Shown here: one piece after another, positions 56,231 through 64,000 of the stretch
How the letters are laid out: each line of letters starts with the position of its first letter
Numbering within the stretch: the stretch's first letter is position 1
Assembly (NCBI GenBank): GCA_963792785.1
Contig: CAWBXO010000002.1
Location: 186,001 to 250,000, forward strand
Direction of reading: 5' to 3'
Source of the DNA: CAWIMX01 sp963792785
GTDB taxonomy: Bacteria; Acidobacteriota; Vicinamibacteria; Vicinamibacterales; CAVVIG01
Length of the DNA: 64,000 nt
Notes under the pieces: model-generated
Seen by the model: only the letters and a program-made list of their open reading frames with translations
Told to the model about the DNA's origin: nothing
Databases searched by the model: none
Made by a program: the position numbers and the translations under genes

Positions 56231-56750
56231 TCAATGTTCCGCTGACGGGACGAGGACCGGCCGGATCGCCCCCCGGGCGGTGCCGGCCACATCGTCGATG
56301 CCTCGCACACTGCCGGGAGGCGCGCTCTCGCGGATCCGGCGCAGCTCCTCAAGCAGGGCGTTGCGCCGGGCGCGTGCCTCCTCCGGGCGCACGACTCCTT
56401 CGTTCAAGTCCGCGAGGAGAGAGCGATGCCGTTCCCGCATGCCCCAGGTACTGCACGGCGCTCTGGAAGTGGGTCTGTGCGGATCGATCCAGGTTGAGGA
56501 TCAGATCCGCGACGAGCACCGCGAGCGCGAGAACGGCGCAGACCGCGGCTGCGATGACGCCGCCCTGTCCCCATCCCGATGCAGCGCCGGTCGCGGTGAC
56601 CGCCGTCGCCGCCACGAGCAGCGCCTCGCCGCCCATCATGAGCCGTCTGCGGCGCGCGTGAACGCGCGCGGCTTCCACATGCGCGCGATGGGAGGCGACG
56701 ATGTGGGTGAACGTAATACGGAGATGCTCGACGAGTGTGAGTTCGAACAT
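56231..56750 (-). CDS. SLATT-like two-TM protein (frameshifted)
   Basis: About 172 residues after correcting one surplus G in a GGGG run near 56443 (reading ...QYLGMRERHRSLL). N-terminal helix with FTHIVASHRAHVEAARVHARRRRLMMGGEALL, TM1 (VAATAVTATGAASGWG), TM2 (GVIAAAVCAVLALAVLVADLIL), then a C-terminal helix THFQSAVQYLGMRERHRSLLADLNEGVV. This matches the SMODS/SLOG-associating two-TM (SLATT) layout, with the conserved His-x-x-x-x-Tyr of the post-TM helix. SLATT proteins are predicted pore-forming effectors of nucleotide-based immunity. No SMODS or SLOG gene is adjacent. Confidence 0.55.
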
Positions 56751-56795
56751 ACACACCACCAGATGCTGACAGAAGCAAGGTGTGCGCCTGTCGCT

Positions 56796-56843
56796 CTAGT
56801 ACACCAAGATTCAGTTGTGGCGGATTCAGTTGTGGCGCACTAG
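56796..56843. promoter_or_regulatory. tandem 15-bp direct repeat inside an inverted repeat, operator-like
   Basis: GATTCAGTTGTGGCG occurs twice in tandem without spacer (56808-56822 and 56823-56837). CTAGT (56796-56800) and ACTAG (56839-56843) flank them as an inverted pair. It lies 46-93 bp upstream of the SLATT-like gene start, where a promoter is expected. A repressor or activator site is likely; the protein is unknown. Confidence 0.5.
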
Positions 56844-56878
56844 GGAGTCCCGATTGAGACACACGCGGGGGCTCCGCA

Positions 56879-57103
56879 TCATCGACGGGAGCGTACCGTT
56901 CGCGTCAGCGGCGCAGCCGCGCCCGGTGCCGCGGGCCGGACGAGCCGCGGCGACTCGACGTCGCCTCGGTCGAACGCGTCCGGGGGGCCGAGCCTGGCAC
57001 CCGTCACCCCGAGGCGTGCGGCCACGGTCAGACCCATCAGCCATCCGAGTGACACGGCGACGATCCAGGCCCAGCGAATACGAGGACGGCTAGAACGCAA
57101 CAC
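56879..57103 (-). CDS. possible small single-TM protein
   Basis: 74 residues, one TM helix (WAWIVAVSLGWLMGLTVAA) after a basic N-terminus (RSSRPRIR), GTG start at 57103. The rest is Pro/Arg-rich and unstructured. Coding composition is compatible but not distinctive. Weakly supported; may be chance. Confidence 0.3.
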   Translation of the reverse strand: MLRSSRPRIRWAWIVAVSLGWLMGLTVAARLGVTGARLGPPDAFDRGDVESPRLVRPAAPGAAAPLTRTVRSRR

Positions 57104-57294
57104 CGCCTGTGCTGCGCCGCAAGAGCCATGCCGGCAATCTCGGGCAGGTGAGCCACTGGCATGGCCAGAGAGTCATCTTCGAAGGAGAGTTTTGTCATTC
57201 ACCACGGCTCCAAGTGCGAAATATCCGCGCCGCGGCGAGCGCGGATTAGGCGGGGTATGCTCGGAGTGGCCCGCAAGGTCCGTAATGTCTACAG

Positions 57295-57522
57295 TCAGCC
57301 GCCTCGCTCATTGGGACGAACGAGACGAGGCGAGAGAATCGGCCGACCGTCTCGATCGAGTTGTACCCCGGTCACCTTCGAAAACGCCGCCCGTTCTCGT
57401 TGTTGGGCGGCGCGTGCCGCGGCGATCGAAGTCGGCGTGGCGCGGTCCACCGCGTCAGTAAGGGCCCTCTCAAGACTGGCGGCACCCTCGGTCGAACCGT
57501 GAGCCACGTTCCCTGCAGGCAT
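57295..57522 (-). CDS. possible small soluble protein
   Basis: 75 residues with an Ala/Glu/Arg helix (LERALTDAVDRATPTSIAAARAAQQRERAAFSK) and a Pro/Arg end. Start ATG 57522. No family or TM. Its opposite-strand alternative is less plausible. Lies in a 700-bp stretch without other genes. Confidence 0.3.
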   Translation of the reverse strand: MPAGNVAHGSTEGAASLERALTDAVDRATPTSIAAARAAQQRERAAFSKVTGVQLDRDGRPILSPRLVRPNERGG

Positions 57523-57540
57523 GAGCTTCGCCTCCCAGTG

Positions 57541-58707
57541 TCACTTTCGGCAGCAGAACGGCGGCCGAATAGAGGCCGGTGCGGCGTCGTCGTCCTCCAC
57601 CGCCTCCGCGATGGCCCTCGCCTCGATCCCCGCCTCGCGCAGCATGCCGGTGGGCGACACCCGCATCCCGCAGAAGTGCAGCCCGGGCGCCGCGTTCGGG
57701 CCGCTCCGGTGGGGTGTCCCGCCCTCGTCCAGCACGCCGTCGGGTGCGTCGAGGAAGTCGGCCAGCTTCGGTCGGTAGCCCGTCGCGAAGACCACTGCGT
57801 CGAAGTCGGCGCGGGTGCCGTCGTCGAAGACCATGCCGCGCTCGTCGAAGCGGTCGAGGCCGGGGTGCACCTCGACGGCACCGCTCTTCAAGAGCGCCAT
57901 GGTGCCGATGTCGATGAGCGGGATGCGGCCGTGTTCGGCGATCTGCACCTGGGGACCGTAGGACAGCTTGCGCAGACCGACCTTGGTGATATCGCCGGCG
58001 AAGATGCGCTGCAGGGGCGCGGCCAGGGCGTCGGCCATCCGCGATGGCAGGGCCGACATGGCGATGCCCCAGCTGAGGATGGGAATGCCGAGGATCTCCT
58101 TGGGAAGCACGTTCACGGCACTTCGCACCGACAGGGCCGCCGTCGCCCCGCACTCGGTCAGGTCGATGGCGATCTCGCCGCCGGAGTTGCCGAATCCCAC
58201 CACGAGCACGTGCTTTCCGCGCCATGGTTTGCCGTTGTGGTACTCGCTGGAGTGCAGCGTCTGGCCCTCGAACAACTCGCGCCCCGGCAGAGACGGCACC
58301 TGTGGCACGCGCGTGTACCCGCTCGCGACGACCAGGTGTGGCGTGCGCCAGGCCTCGCCGTCGGCCGTCTCGACCAACCACTGTGTTCCGTCTCGGGCCG
58401 CGCGCACGACGCGCGCACCGAAGCGCGGCTCGATGCCGTGGTGCGCCGCGTAGGCCTCGAGGTAGGCGACCACCTGGTCGCGCGACGCATAGCGCGGATA
58501 GTCGGCCGGCATCGGGAAGCCGGGCAGGCCCGAGCTCCCCTTGGCGGTGTGCAGGTGCAGTCGGTCGTAGTGCCGCCGCCACGCCGGGCCGACAGCGTCG
58601 CTCTGTTCCAGGACCACGGCGTCGACGCCGCGCCTCCGAAGGCACGCCGCGCTGGCCAGACCGGCCGAGCCGGCACCGATCACCAGGGCTGGGGTCGTCT
58701 CGGTCAA
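57541..58707 (-). CDS. flavin-containing monooxygenase-like FAD/NAD(P)-binding protein
   Basis: TTG 58707 is preceded by a GGAGGTGA ribosome site 6 bases upstream; an upstream in-frame ATG at 58776 lacks one. FAD loop VIGAGSAGLASA (residue ~10), NADPH loop VLVVGFGNSGGEIAIDL, and ATGYRPKLADFL near the end. These resemble class B/YUCCA-type monooxygenases. Between the loops the FxGxxxHSS-like site is FEGQTLHSSEYH. Probably oxidises a soft nucleophile or ketone; substrate unknown. 388 aa is normal. Confidence 0.82.
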   Translation of the reverse strand: MTETTPALVIGAGSAGLASAACLRRRGVDAVVLEQSDAVGPAWRRHYDRLHLHTAKGSSGLPGFPMPADYPRYASRDQVVAYLEAYAAHHGIEPRFGARVVRAARDGTQWLVETADGEAWRTPHLVVASGYTRVPQVPSLPGRELFEGQTLHSSEYHNGKPWRGKHVLVVGFGNSGGEIAIDLTECGATAALSVRSAVNVLPKEILGIPILSWGIAMSALPSRMADALAAPLQRIFAGDITKVGLRKLSYGPQVQIAEHGRIPLIDIGTMALLKSGAVEVHPGLDRFDERGMVFDDGTRADFDAVVFATGYRPKLADFLDAPDGVLDEGGTPHRSGPNAAPGLHFCGMRVSPTGMLREAGIEARAIAEAVEDDDAAPASIRPPFCCRK

Positions 58708-58860
58708 GGGATTCACCTCCGGAACCAGGCGCGGCTCGAACACGGGCGAGACCCTACGGCCCGGCAGCTCGCGCACCTCCGGCCGGTCCGGACCACGCCG
58801 GTCGTCAGGGCGAGAAACGACTGGAACCGAAGGTGATGAAAGAGGTGGGTCGGGCGCGTC

Positions 58861-59184
58861 CTACTTGTGCGGGCTCACTTCACAAGCGCCCAACGTGTCG
58901 CCGGCAAGGATGTGTTCCCACAGCCCGCTGTGGTGGGCTGTCTGTGTGGAAGTCTTGGTGCCCTCATGATGACAGACCTCCACGTCCCGGTCCCTGTCGT
59001 CCCGGTCGTGGTGGTCTCGGTCTTCATCGTGTCGGTCCCGGTCGTTCCGGTCCTGGTGTTCCACGTGGTCTCGGTCGTCTCGGTTTCGGTCCTTGTCGCT
59101 TCCTCGGTCTGCCGCGACCGCTGTCCCCGCGGCGACCGTTCCGAGCAGCACCAGTCCGACGAGCACGATTCTCAACTTGTTCAC
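58861..59184 (-). CDS. secreted Asp/Arg/His-rich protein with Cys-His tail
   Basis: About 107 residues. Signal peptide (RIVLVGLVLLGTVAAGTAVAA), then a 45-residue stretch dominated by D, R, H and N in short repeats (RDRNDRDRHDEDRDHH). The C-terminal 30 residues keep order VEVCHHEGTKT-x-STQTAHHSGLW-x-HILAGDTLGACE, similar to the secreted CH-x-G-LAHGDTLGAC pattern in many small exported proteins. The repeat could bind metal. Start GTG 59184, GTG 59193 alternative. Function unknown. Confidence 0.65.
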   Translation of the reverse strand: MNKLRIVLVGLVLLGTVAAGTAVAADRGSDKDRNRDDRDHVEHQDRNDRDRHDEDRDHHDRDDRDRDVEVCHHEGTKTSTQTAHHSGLWEHILAGDTLGACEVSPHK

Positions 59185-59193
59185 GGTGCACAC

Positions 59194-59508
59194 TCCACTT
59201 CGGAAGACACTCTACGCGGGAAGCCGGCTATCATCGCCGGCTCGCCCGCTCCGTTGCTCATCAGGACCACGAGGATCCGCTCGGCCGACAGACGATTGAT
59301 CTCTTGTGGGCATGGTCATGTCGCTCATCGGGGGACGCGCCGGGCGGGCAGTACTTGGTAGACTATCCAGTGTGGTCAGTCTGACGGCTCCGGTCGGTAG
59401 CCTTCGCCGGCGCACCGATCATCCTTCCTATCGCCGCCACGATAGCAAGGGAGGAACGCAAGGAGCCACTTCTCGTTGTGCAAGACGTCTGGCAAAGAAT
59501 TGAATTTC
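59194..59508. other. 315-bp intergenic stretch, one hairpin
   Basis: Divergent spacing between the Asp/His-rich gene and the sulfotransferase. It holds the hairpin at 59222-59242 and otherwise no feature I can support; both promoters are expected here. Confidence 0.5.
59222..59242. terminator. 7-bp inverted repeat hairpin
   Basis: AGCCGGC (59222-59228) and GCCGGCT (59236-59242) flank a 7-base loop. Perfect stem in the region between divergent genes; possibly a regulatory hairpin or operator rather than a terminator. Confidence 0.35.
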
Positions 59509-60555
59509 ATGAAGAGCGAGAGCACGAATGTGCACGGTCAGGCGGCACGTCTGAGCTCCGAACGCCCTCCCCTACTTGAAGTCACGGCTCCACGGAGACC
59601 GCGAATCATCTACATCGTAGGATGGGGGCGAAGCGGCAGCACTCTTCTCGGTAACGCTCTCGGTGAACTCAGGGGCTGTGTACATGTCGGCGAACTTCAT
59701 GATCTGTGGTCCGCGTACGCCGAACGATTCGAGTGTGGCTGCGGGTCACGCCTACCCGACTGTCCGTTCTGGAAGCAGGTAGCGTCTACTGATCCAGCCG
59801 TTGGGAACGCCCTGCGCTCGGCTTCCGAGGTCAACCGCATCAAACGAGGGACTCTTCGAGTCAGGTACGTCCCGCGTCTGCTGGTCGGGGCGCCGCGAGG
59901 CCAAGGCTTTCGATCCAAAGTCAAAGCCTACTCCGAACTGACCGACTCCCTCCTGCGTTCAATAGCGACAGTGGCGAACGCCGACGTCGTCATTGACTCG
60001 ACAAAGACTCCCGCTGCCGCTGCGCTGCTCCTTCGAATGCCGTTAGACGTCTCGTTCATCCACCTCGTCCGAGACCCGCGGGCGACGGGGTTCTCGTGGC
60101 AGCGGCGACAGGTCTCTGACCTAGAGGGCACTCGGCAGATGGCACGGCTGGGCTATTCCCACAACGCCGCCTCCTGGCTTTGGTGGAATGCCACCGCCGA
60201 GTTGATCCGTCGACGCGTAGACTCCGGCGACTGGTTGCGCATACGGTACGAGGACTTCGTCGCGGCGCCAGAACTGGTGCTTGGGCGGCTTCTCGAGAAA
60301 TTCAGGTTGCCGACGACCGGCTGGCCTCTTCAGGGCCGCGTGCTGCAGTTGGGAACCCACCACACAGTTGAGGGCAACCCAAGCCGCTTCAGGACGGGCC
60401 CCCGGCACATCAGAGCGGACGACCAGTGGTCGAAGGATATGTCCAAGACAGCGCGCGCAGTGTCCATTGCGATAACCGCGCCACTCTTTATCGCTTATGG
60501 CTACCACAGAAGAAAGAACTCGCCTTCAACTTCGGACGACACACTTGAAGGCTGA
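59509..60555 (+). CDS. sulfotransferase family protein
   Basis: 348 residues, ATG 59509. 5'-phosphosulfate loop RIIYIVGWGRSGSTLLGNALG and 3'-phosphate strand FIHLVRDPRATGFSWQRR, the pair that binds PAPS. ELHDLWSAYAERFECGCGSRLPDCPFW includes four cysteines. It transfers sulfate to a hydroxyl or amine acceptor. First of a set of glycan-related genes at the right end. Confidence 0.85.
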   Translation: MKSESTNVHGQAARLSSERPPLLEVTAPRRPRIIYIVGWGRSGSTLLGNALGELRGCVHVGELHDLWSAYAERFECGCGSRLPDCPFWKQVASTDPAVGNALRSASEVNRIKRGTLRVRYVPRLLVGAPRGQGFRSKVKAYSELTDSLLRSIATVANADVVIDSTKTPAAAALLLRMPLDVSFIHLVRDPRATGFSWQRRQVSDLEGTRQMARLGYSHNAASWLWWNATAELIRRRVDSGDWLRIRYEDFVAAPELVLGRLLEKFRLPTTGWPLQGRVLQLGTHHTVEGNPSRFRTGPRHIRADDQWSKDMSKTARAVSIAITAPLFIAYGYHRRKNSPSTSDDTLEG

Positions 60556-60628
60556 TCCGTGGTGCGATAACACCGTTGAGAGCAGGTAGCGAAGGCGGCC
60601 TCGACACATCGGTGATCGGCGAAGCCGC

Positions 60629-61552
60629 TCATTCCCGAGGCTCGCTAATCCGCAACCACAGCGAAGCTGGAAAATGCGTACCGCGCTCCTCGGAGTCGGA
60701 ATAGAGGCCGTCGACCATGATTCGGGGACGGTAGTCGGGGAAGATTTCCACCAGGGCCGCCGGGTGGGCGTGGTGGAGAGCCGAGAGACAGAAGAGAACT
60801 TCTACAGATCGGTTTCCCGCGAGGTAGGCCCGCACGAGGGACGTTTCCGTCCATGACCAAAGTGACTCGAAGAAATCAGGCGGGTAATCGTACGGCAAGA
60901 AGATGTCATGAAAGTGAACAAAGACCCCCGGTGAAAGCCGAGGCAAGATCTCCAGGACTAGGTAATTCACATCTCCGCCAACACGCACCGCGTGAGTCGA
61001 GTCTATGAACAACACGTCACCCGCCCGAAGCGCAGCGAACACCTCCAGGGGAACTGTCTGGACTGGCGATTCGATGAGCGTCACATGGAGCCGGCGAAGC
61101 GCCGCCCGCGGATACGGTTCGATGCACGTTACGAGACCGGTACCGTTGCGTTCGAGCGCTGCGAGCGTCACCGCCGTTGAAACGCCTGCTCCCACTTCAA
61201 GAACCCTGGCCGGCTTGAGTGCACGAAGCACCGCGTAGAGAACACGGGCCTCGATAGGCCCGAACCCCGGCCCGAACTCCTCGCGCACCGCGCGATCGTA
61301 AGCATCGAAGCCATCCGACTCGCCAGCTGATTGGGATACGACTGTGCGCAAGGTTGTGAGCTGGCGCTCGATGTCCCAGGCGAGGGCCGGCAGCTCGGAT
61401 GCACGAGCCCAGACAGGCCGCCCATGCGCCAGTGCACGGCGATCGGGGAGCGCACTGTAGTAGTGAACGGGAAGAACGTGCAGGCCGAAGCGCTCGGCCC
61501 CTCGATGAAGGCCCTGCACGAAGGGTTTCAGCCACCTTCTCAGCGCCGGCAT
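60629..61552 (-). CDS. class I SAM-dependent methyltransferase (Methyltransf_24-like)
   Basis: 307 residues. Motif I ARVLEVGAGVSTAVTL, motif II LVTCIEPYPRAAL, DVLFIDSTHAVRVGGDVNYLVLEILPRLSPGVFVHFHDIFLPY is the acidic loop used by glycan/macrocin O-methyltransferases, which often act with divalent metals. N-terminal ~110 residues with helical signal. Convergent with the sulfotransferase. Likely modifies a surface sugar. Confidence 0.78.
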   Translation of the reverse strand: MPALRRWLKPFVQGLHRGAERFGLHVLPVHYYSALPDRRALAHGRPVWARASELPALAWDIERQLTTLRTVVSQSAGESDGFDAYDRAVREEFGPGFGPIEARVLYAVLRALKPARVLEVGAGVSTAVTLAALERNGTGLVTCIEPYPRAALRRLHVTLIESPVQTVPLEVFAALRAGDVLFIDSTHAVRVGGDVNYLVLEILPRLSPGVFVHFHDIFLPYDYPPDFFESLWSWTETSLVRAYLAGNRSVEVLFCLSALHHAHPAALVEIFPDYRPRIMVDGLYSDSEERGTHFPASLWLRISEPRE

Positions 61553-61706
61553 CGCAACTCTATAGCTCGACTCGCTAATCGTATTCCTGGGGGCATCCGC
61601 TCACAAACGGTTGATTGCGAGGCACTCTGGATTGATCCCGATCGGACCGTACAGCCAGGAGTGAATCCAGATACGCGCCATCTAGCAGCTCGGGGCAACG
61701 CCGCCA

Positions 61707-63026
61707 TCATGAAGAGAGCGACAACTCACGCTCGGTGGGTGTCAAAAGGACGTGGGCAGCTCCGGCGCTGCCACCCCTTTCGGCCGCCGCACGCAGGGTC
61801 ACGCTCTGAAATATGACGACGCTGAAGATCGTGCAAAGCAGTTCGGCGGCAGCCAAGCCCCACACGGCGACGACGAGGCCAAATGGAAGCATCACTGCAA
61901 CGATGCCGAGTTTGCCGGCTGAAGATAGTAGCTGAATCGTCGCGAGCGTTCGCCCTTGGCTGAGGGCTCGAAATCCGAGACGCACACCTGACCCAAGGCC
62001 GCTTGCCACGGCCGCCACGACAACCGGCAGAAGAAGCGATGAGAATTGCACGAAGCGAGCTCCGAAGAGCAGGCGAAGAGACGCCGGCCCAGCCAGAATC
62101 AGTCCGCACCCGATCAACGCGAAAAGACTCCCCGCGCCAAAGCCGTACGATCGGCACAGCCTCCCGACGGCACCTTGATTGTTCTGCCTGGCTAGACGGG
62201 CCAGGAGCGGCAGCGTAACTGCCTCCAGGGACGAGGCCGCCAGTCGCGCCGGTGCGAGACTGTTGCGGACGGCCCCCAGCCCACCCAGTGCCGCCTGCCC
62301 GGCCCCTGCTGCAATCAACAAAAGCGTGCCGTAGGATCCCGCCTCAAACAGGGCGTTTGTCATTCCAAACCAACCTGACAACGTGGCGCTACCCCGTAAG
62401 ACCTTCCGCTCACTTGATCCCAGCGACGGCCACATCCGAAATTGCACGAGACCGAACAGCGCCCCAGCAAGGGCACCGAGTCCCCAACTTCCGATTGCCG
62501 TCGCGGGCGTCAGGGTGCCGGTCATCACCGCCGCCGAGAGACAGAGCGTCTGCACAATCGCCCACACGCCATCGTTGTAGGCGGCGGATCGAGGCAAGCC
62601 CAGCGCAAAAGCCGCAAATCGCCAAAAATCCTGCAGTGCGAGCGGTGCCGCAAAGATCCCCAGCGCGACGAAGGCACCCCCTGCGGGCGTCCCCACGCCA
62701 AGCGCGAGACCAGCGGCTATTGACACCAGCCCAAACACGGCGCCAAACACGACAACGCCGGCGGCCGACCCCCTGGTCGCGGCGCTCCACGCATTCCGCG
62801 ACGCGCCGGAGGCAGTGACGATATAGGGCTGAACGAGCATGGCCCGCGTGACACCAAGGAGCACTACCCATGACGCGAACGCAAGCGTGAACGCTCCGTA
62901 ACCAACTGGACCAATAGTCCGTGCGACGATGAGCCCCGTTACAAAGTTGGTTCCCGAAGACAGCATCTGGTCGCCCAGGGCCCACGCTGCCGTCTCGCGC
63001 AACGCCCACACTCTCACCCCGGCCAC
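61707..63026 (-). CDS. Wzx-like polysaccharide flippase or exporter
   Basis: 439 residues with ~12 TM helices, start GTG 63026. Opening TAAWALGDQMLSSGTNFVTGLIVARTIGPVGYGAFTLA and LGGLGAVRNSLAPARLA are typical of the polysaccharide biosynthesis transporter (RfbX/MurJ-like) family. It flips a lipid-linked sugar from cytoplasm to periplasm. Located between methyltransferase and glycosyltransferase genes. Confidence 0.8.
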   Translation of the reverse strand: MAGVRVWALRETAAWALGDQMLSSGTNFVTGLIVARTIGPVGYGAFTLAFASWVVLLGVTRAMLVQPYIVTASGASRNAWSAATRGSAAGVVVFGAVFGLVSIAAGLALGVGTPAGGAFVALGIFAAPLALQDFWRFAAFALGLPRSAAYNDGVWAIVQTLCLSAAVMTGTLTPATAIGSWGLGALAGALFGLVQFRMWPSLGSSERKVLRGSATLSGWFGMTNALFEAGSYGTLLLIAAGAGQAALGGLGAVRNSLAPARLAASSLEAVTLPLLARLARQNNQGAVGRLCRSYGFGAGSLFALIGCGLILAGPASLRLLFGARFVQFSSLLLPVVVAAVASGLGSGVRLGFRALSQGRTLATIQLLSSAGKLGIVAVMLPFGLVVAVWGLAAAELLCTIFSVVIFQSVTLRAAAERGGSAGAAHVLLTPTERELSLSS

Positions 63027-63119
63027 CGTCCAGAGCCGGTGGCATCACCCTCATCACAGGAGCCCGCGAATATCGACGCGCGCTGAATGCTCATGCTATT
63101 CAAGTTCAGGCGGCAGCCG

Positions 63120-64000
63120 TCACTCCTCCATGGCCGCCAAGACAGCATCGATGACACCCGACGCGCAACCGGCGTAGCCGTAGTCGGCAACCAGCCGACG
63201 CGAGTTGTCGGAGAACTCGCGGTATAAGCTCTCGTCTGTCAGGAGGCGCTCCACCGCCGCCGCCCAGGCGGCGATGTCGAGCGACCGAACAAATCCGTTT
63301 ACTCCATCCACGATGAGCTCACCAACCGCGCCAGCGAACGGTGTCGCAACAATGGGCAGACCCGCAGCGCACGCTTCGTTTGCAACGACGCCCCACGCGT
63401 CTTGCTTCGTGGGAAACAGGAACACGCGCGCCGACGCATACACACCAGGCAAATCGCTCTGCGACACGAATCCGGCAAAGGTCGCGATGACGTTCGTGGA
63501 GCGACTCGCGCGCGTGCGGAGTTCGGCCTCGAGTGGACCTGAACCAGCGATCAGCATGGACACGGGACGGCCAAGCGACGCCGCCACGCGCTCGGCGACG
63601 TCAAAAGCGAACAGCGGCGATTTACCATCAATCAGTTGGCCGCAGAACAGGAGGTCGCATGATGCGCTACGTCTCCCGTCGGCGTTGAACCTGGCATTGT
63701 CGACACATAAGTGCGACTTGAACATTTTGCGCAACGGAAGGTGATACGACCGATACAGTTCCAACGATCCATCACTCGCACCGATAAACGCGGCGCTGAA
63801 CCTGTATACGACACGACGGAGTCGTCTGTGCCACACTGACAAAGAGCGCTCCGACTCTCTCGTGCCATCTGTCATCGCTATGTACTTGCACCGATAACAG
63901 CATGCGAACACGAATGCGTACAGGCATGTCGGATTAAAGCTGGTGCCAATAACCACCTGAGGCCGAATCGCTCTGAGCCGAGCCACCACATCGAGATTGT
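63120..64000 (-). CDS. glycosyltransferase family 4, N-terminus beyond the window
   Basis: The 5' end lies past the right edge, so the start is unknown. At least 290 residues are present, with the GT-B pattern SPLFAFDVAERVAAS, MLIAGSGPLEAELR, SQSDLPGVYASARVFLFPTKQDAWGVVANEACAAGLPIVATPFAGAVGELI, where Glu in NEACAAG binds the sugar nucleotide. Retaining glycosyltransferase. Next to flippase, methyltransferase and sulfotransferase, so probably a surface-glycan assembly enzyme. Confidence 0.85.
   Translation of the reverse strand, partial: NLDVVARLRAIRPQVVIGTSFNPTCLYAFVFACCYRCKYIAMTDGTRESERSLSVWHRRLRRVVYRFSAAFIGASDGSLELYRSYHLPLRKMFKSHLCVDNARFNADGRRSASCDLLFCGQLIDGKSPLFAFDVAERVAASLGRPVSMLIAGSGPLEAELRTRASRSTNVIATFAGFVSQSDLPGVYASARVFLFPTKQDAWGVVANEACAAGLPIVATPFAGAVGELIVDGVNGFVRSLDIAAWAAAVERLLTDESLYREFSDNSRRLVADYGYAGCASGVIDAVLAAMEE

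Overview
The window looks like a high-GC chromosome segment from a soil or sediment member of the Acidobacteriota, most likely near Vicinamibacteria. That placement is an inference. It rests on the G+C-rich coding style, the many secreted alpha/beta hydrolases and metallopeptidases (M13, M64), and the mix of efflux, DUF3570/DUF4266 and AniA-type nitrite reductase genes. No rRNA or other decisive marker is present. Two tRNA-Ser genes (GCU and UGA) lie inside, each with an encoded CCA.

Layout. 0-11 kb: a divergent pair of secreted proteins sharing a homologous C-terminal domain, a secreted protein with an uncharacterised repeat-like tail, a TolC / membrane-fusion / MacB-type permease efflux operon with no ATPase gene, and an RCC1-repeat secreted protein. 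11-24 kb: general metabolic and envelope genes (dienelactone hydrolase, esterase, OmpA-like protein, sodium:solute symporter, CusF-like lipoprotein, NmrA-like reductase, a lysine/alanine-rich histone-like protein, M64 peptidase, Nudix, methyltransferase, 2-oxoglutarate dioxygenase, GT-C-like transferase, DinB). A heptanucleotide tandem repeat lies beside the methyltransferase start. 24.1-27.4 kb: a tight operon of a CxxCH lipoprotein, a TlpA-like thioredoxin, a DUF4266 lipoprotein, a DUF3570 barrel carrying a CxxCH, and ApbE. It faces a YeeE/YedE (thiosulfate-type) transporter gene. I consider this the best candidate for an undescribed system, possibly a flavin/heme envelope electron-transfer module. 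28-39 kb: esterase, two DHA2 efflux transporters, a nitrilase and GNAT pair, CapA-like protein, Kir-type potassium channel, cupin, M13 peptidase.

39.4-53 kb: a nitrogen-oxide island directly after tRNA-Ser(UGA). It holds an AniA-type copper nitrite reductase with Ile at the type 1 axial position, a RIC/YtfE-like di-iron protein lacking the CCGG domain, a Crp/Fnr regulator with a perfect palindrome in the shared promoter region, MarR and a CLC channel, a B12-type radical SAM enzyme in an operon with NsrR, an NsrR-like dyad operator, an NnrS-like haem membrane protein, quinol NO reductase with a coupled membrane protein carrying a transposase-like cysteine cluster, and a SpoIIE-type phosphatase. 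53-57 kb: an Fe-S/zinc/HTH/PilZ regulatory operon and a SLATT-like two-TM protein with an operator-like repeat. 57.5-64 kb: a flavin monooxygenase, then a sulfotransferase, methyltransferase, flippase and glycosyltransferase that look like the edge of a surface-polysaccharide locus.

At least nine genes need a single-base indel to read through. They cluster at 1-27 kb plus one at 56.4 kb, often in homopolymers. Read-level assembly error is the simplest explanation, so I annotate these as single frameshifted CDSs.
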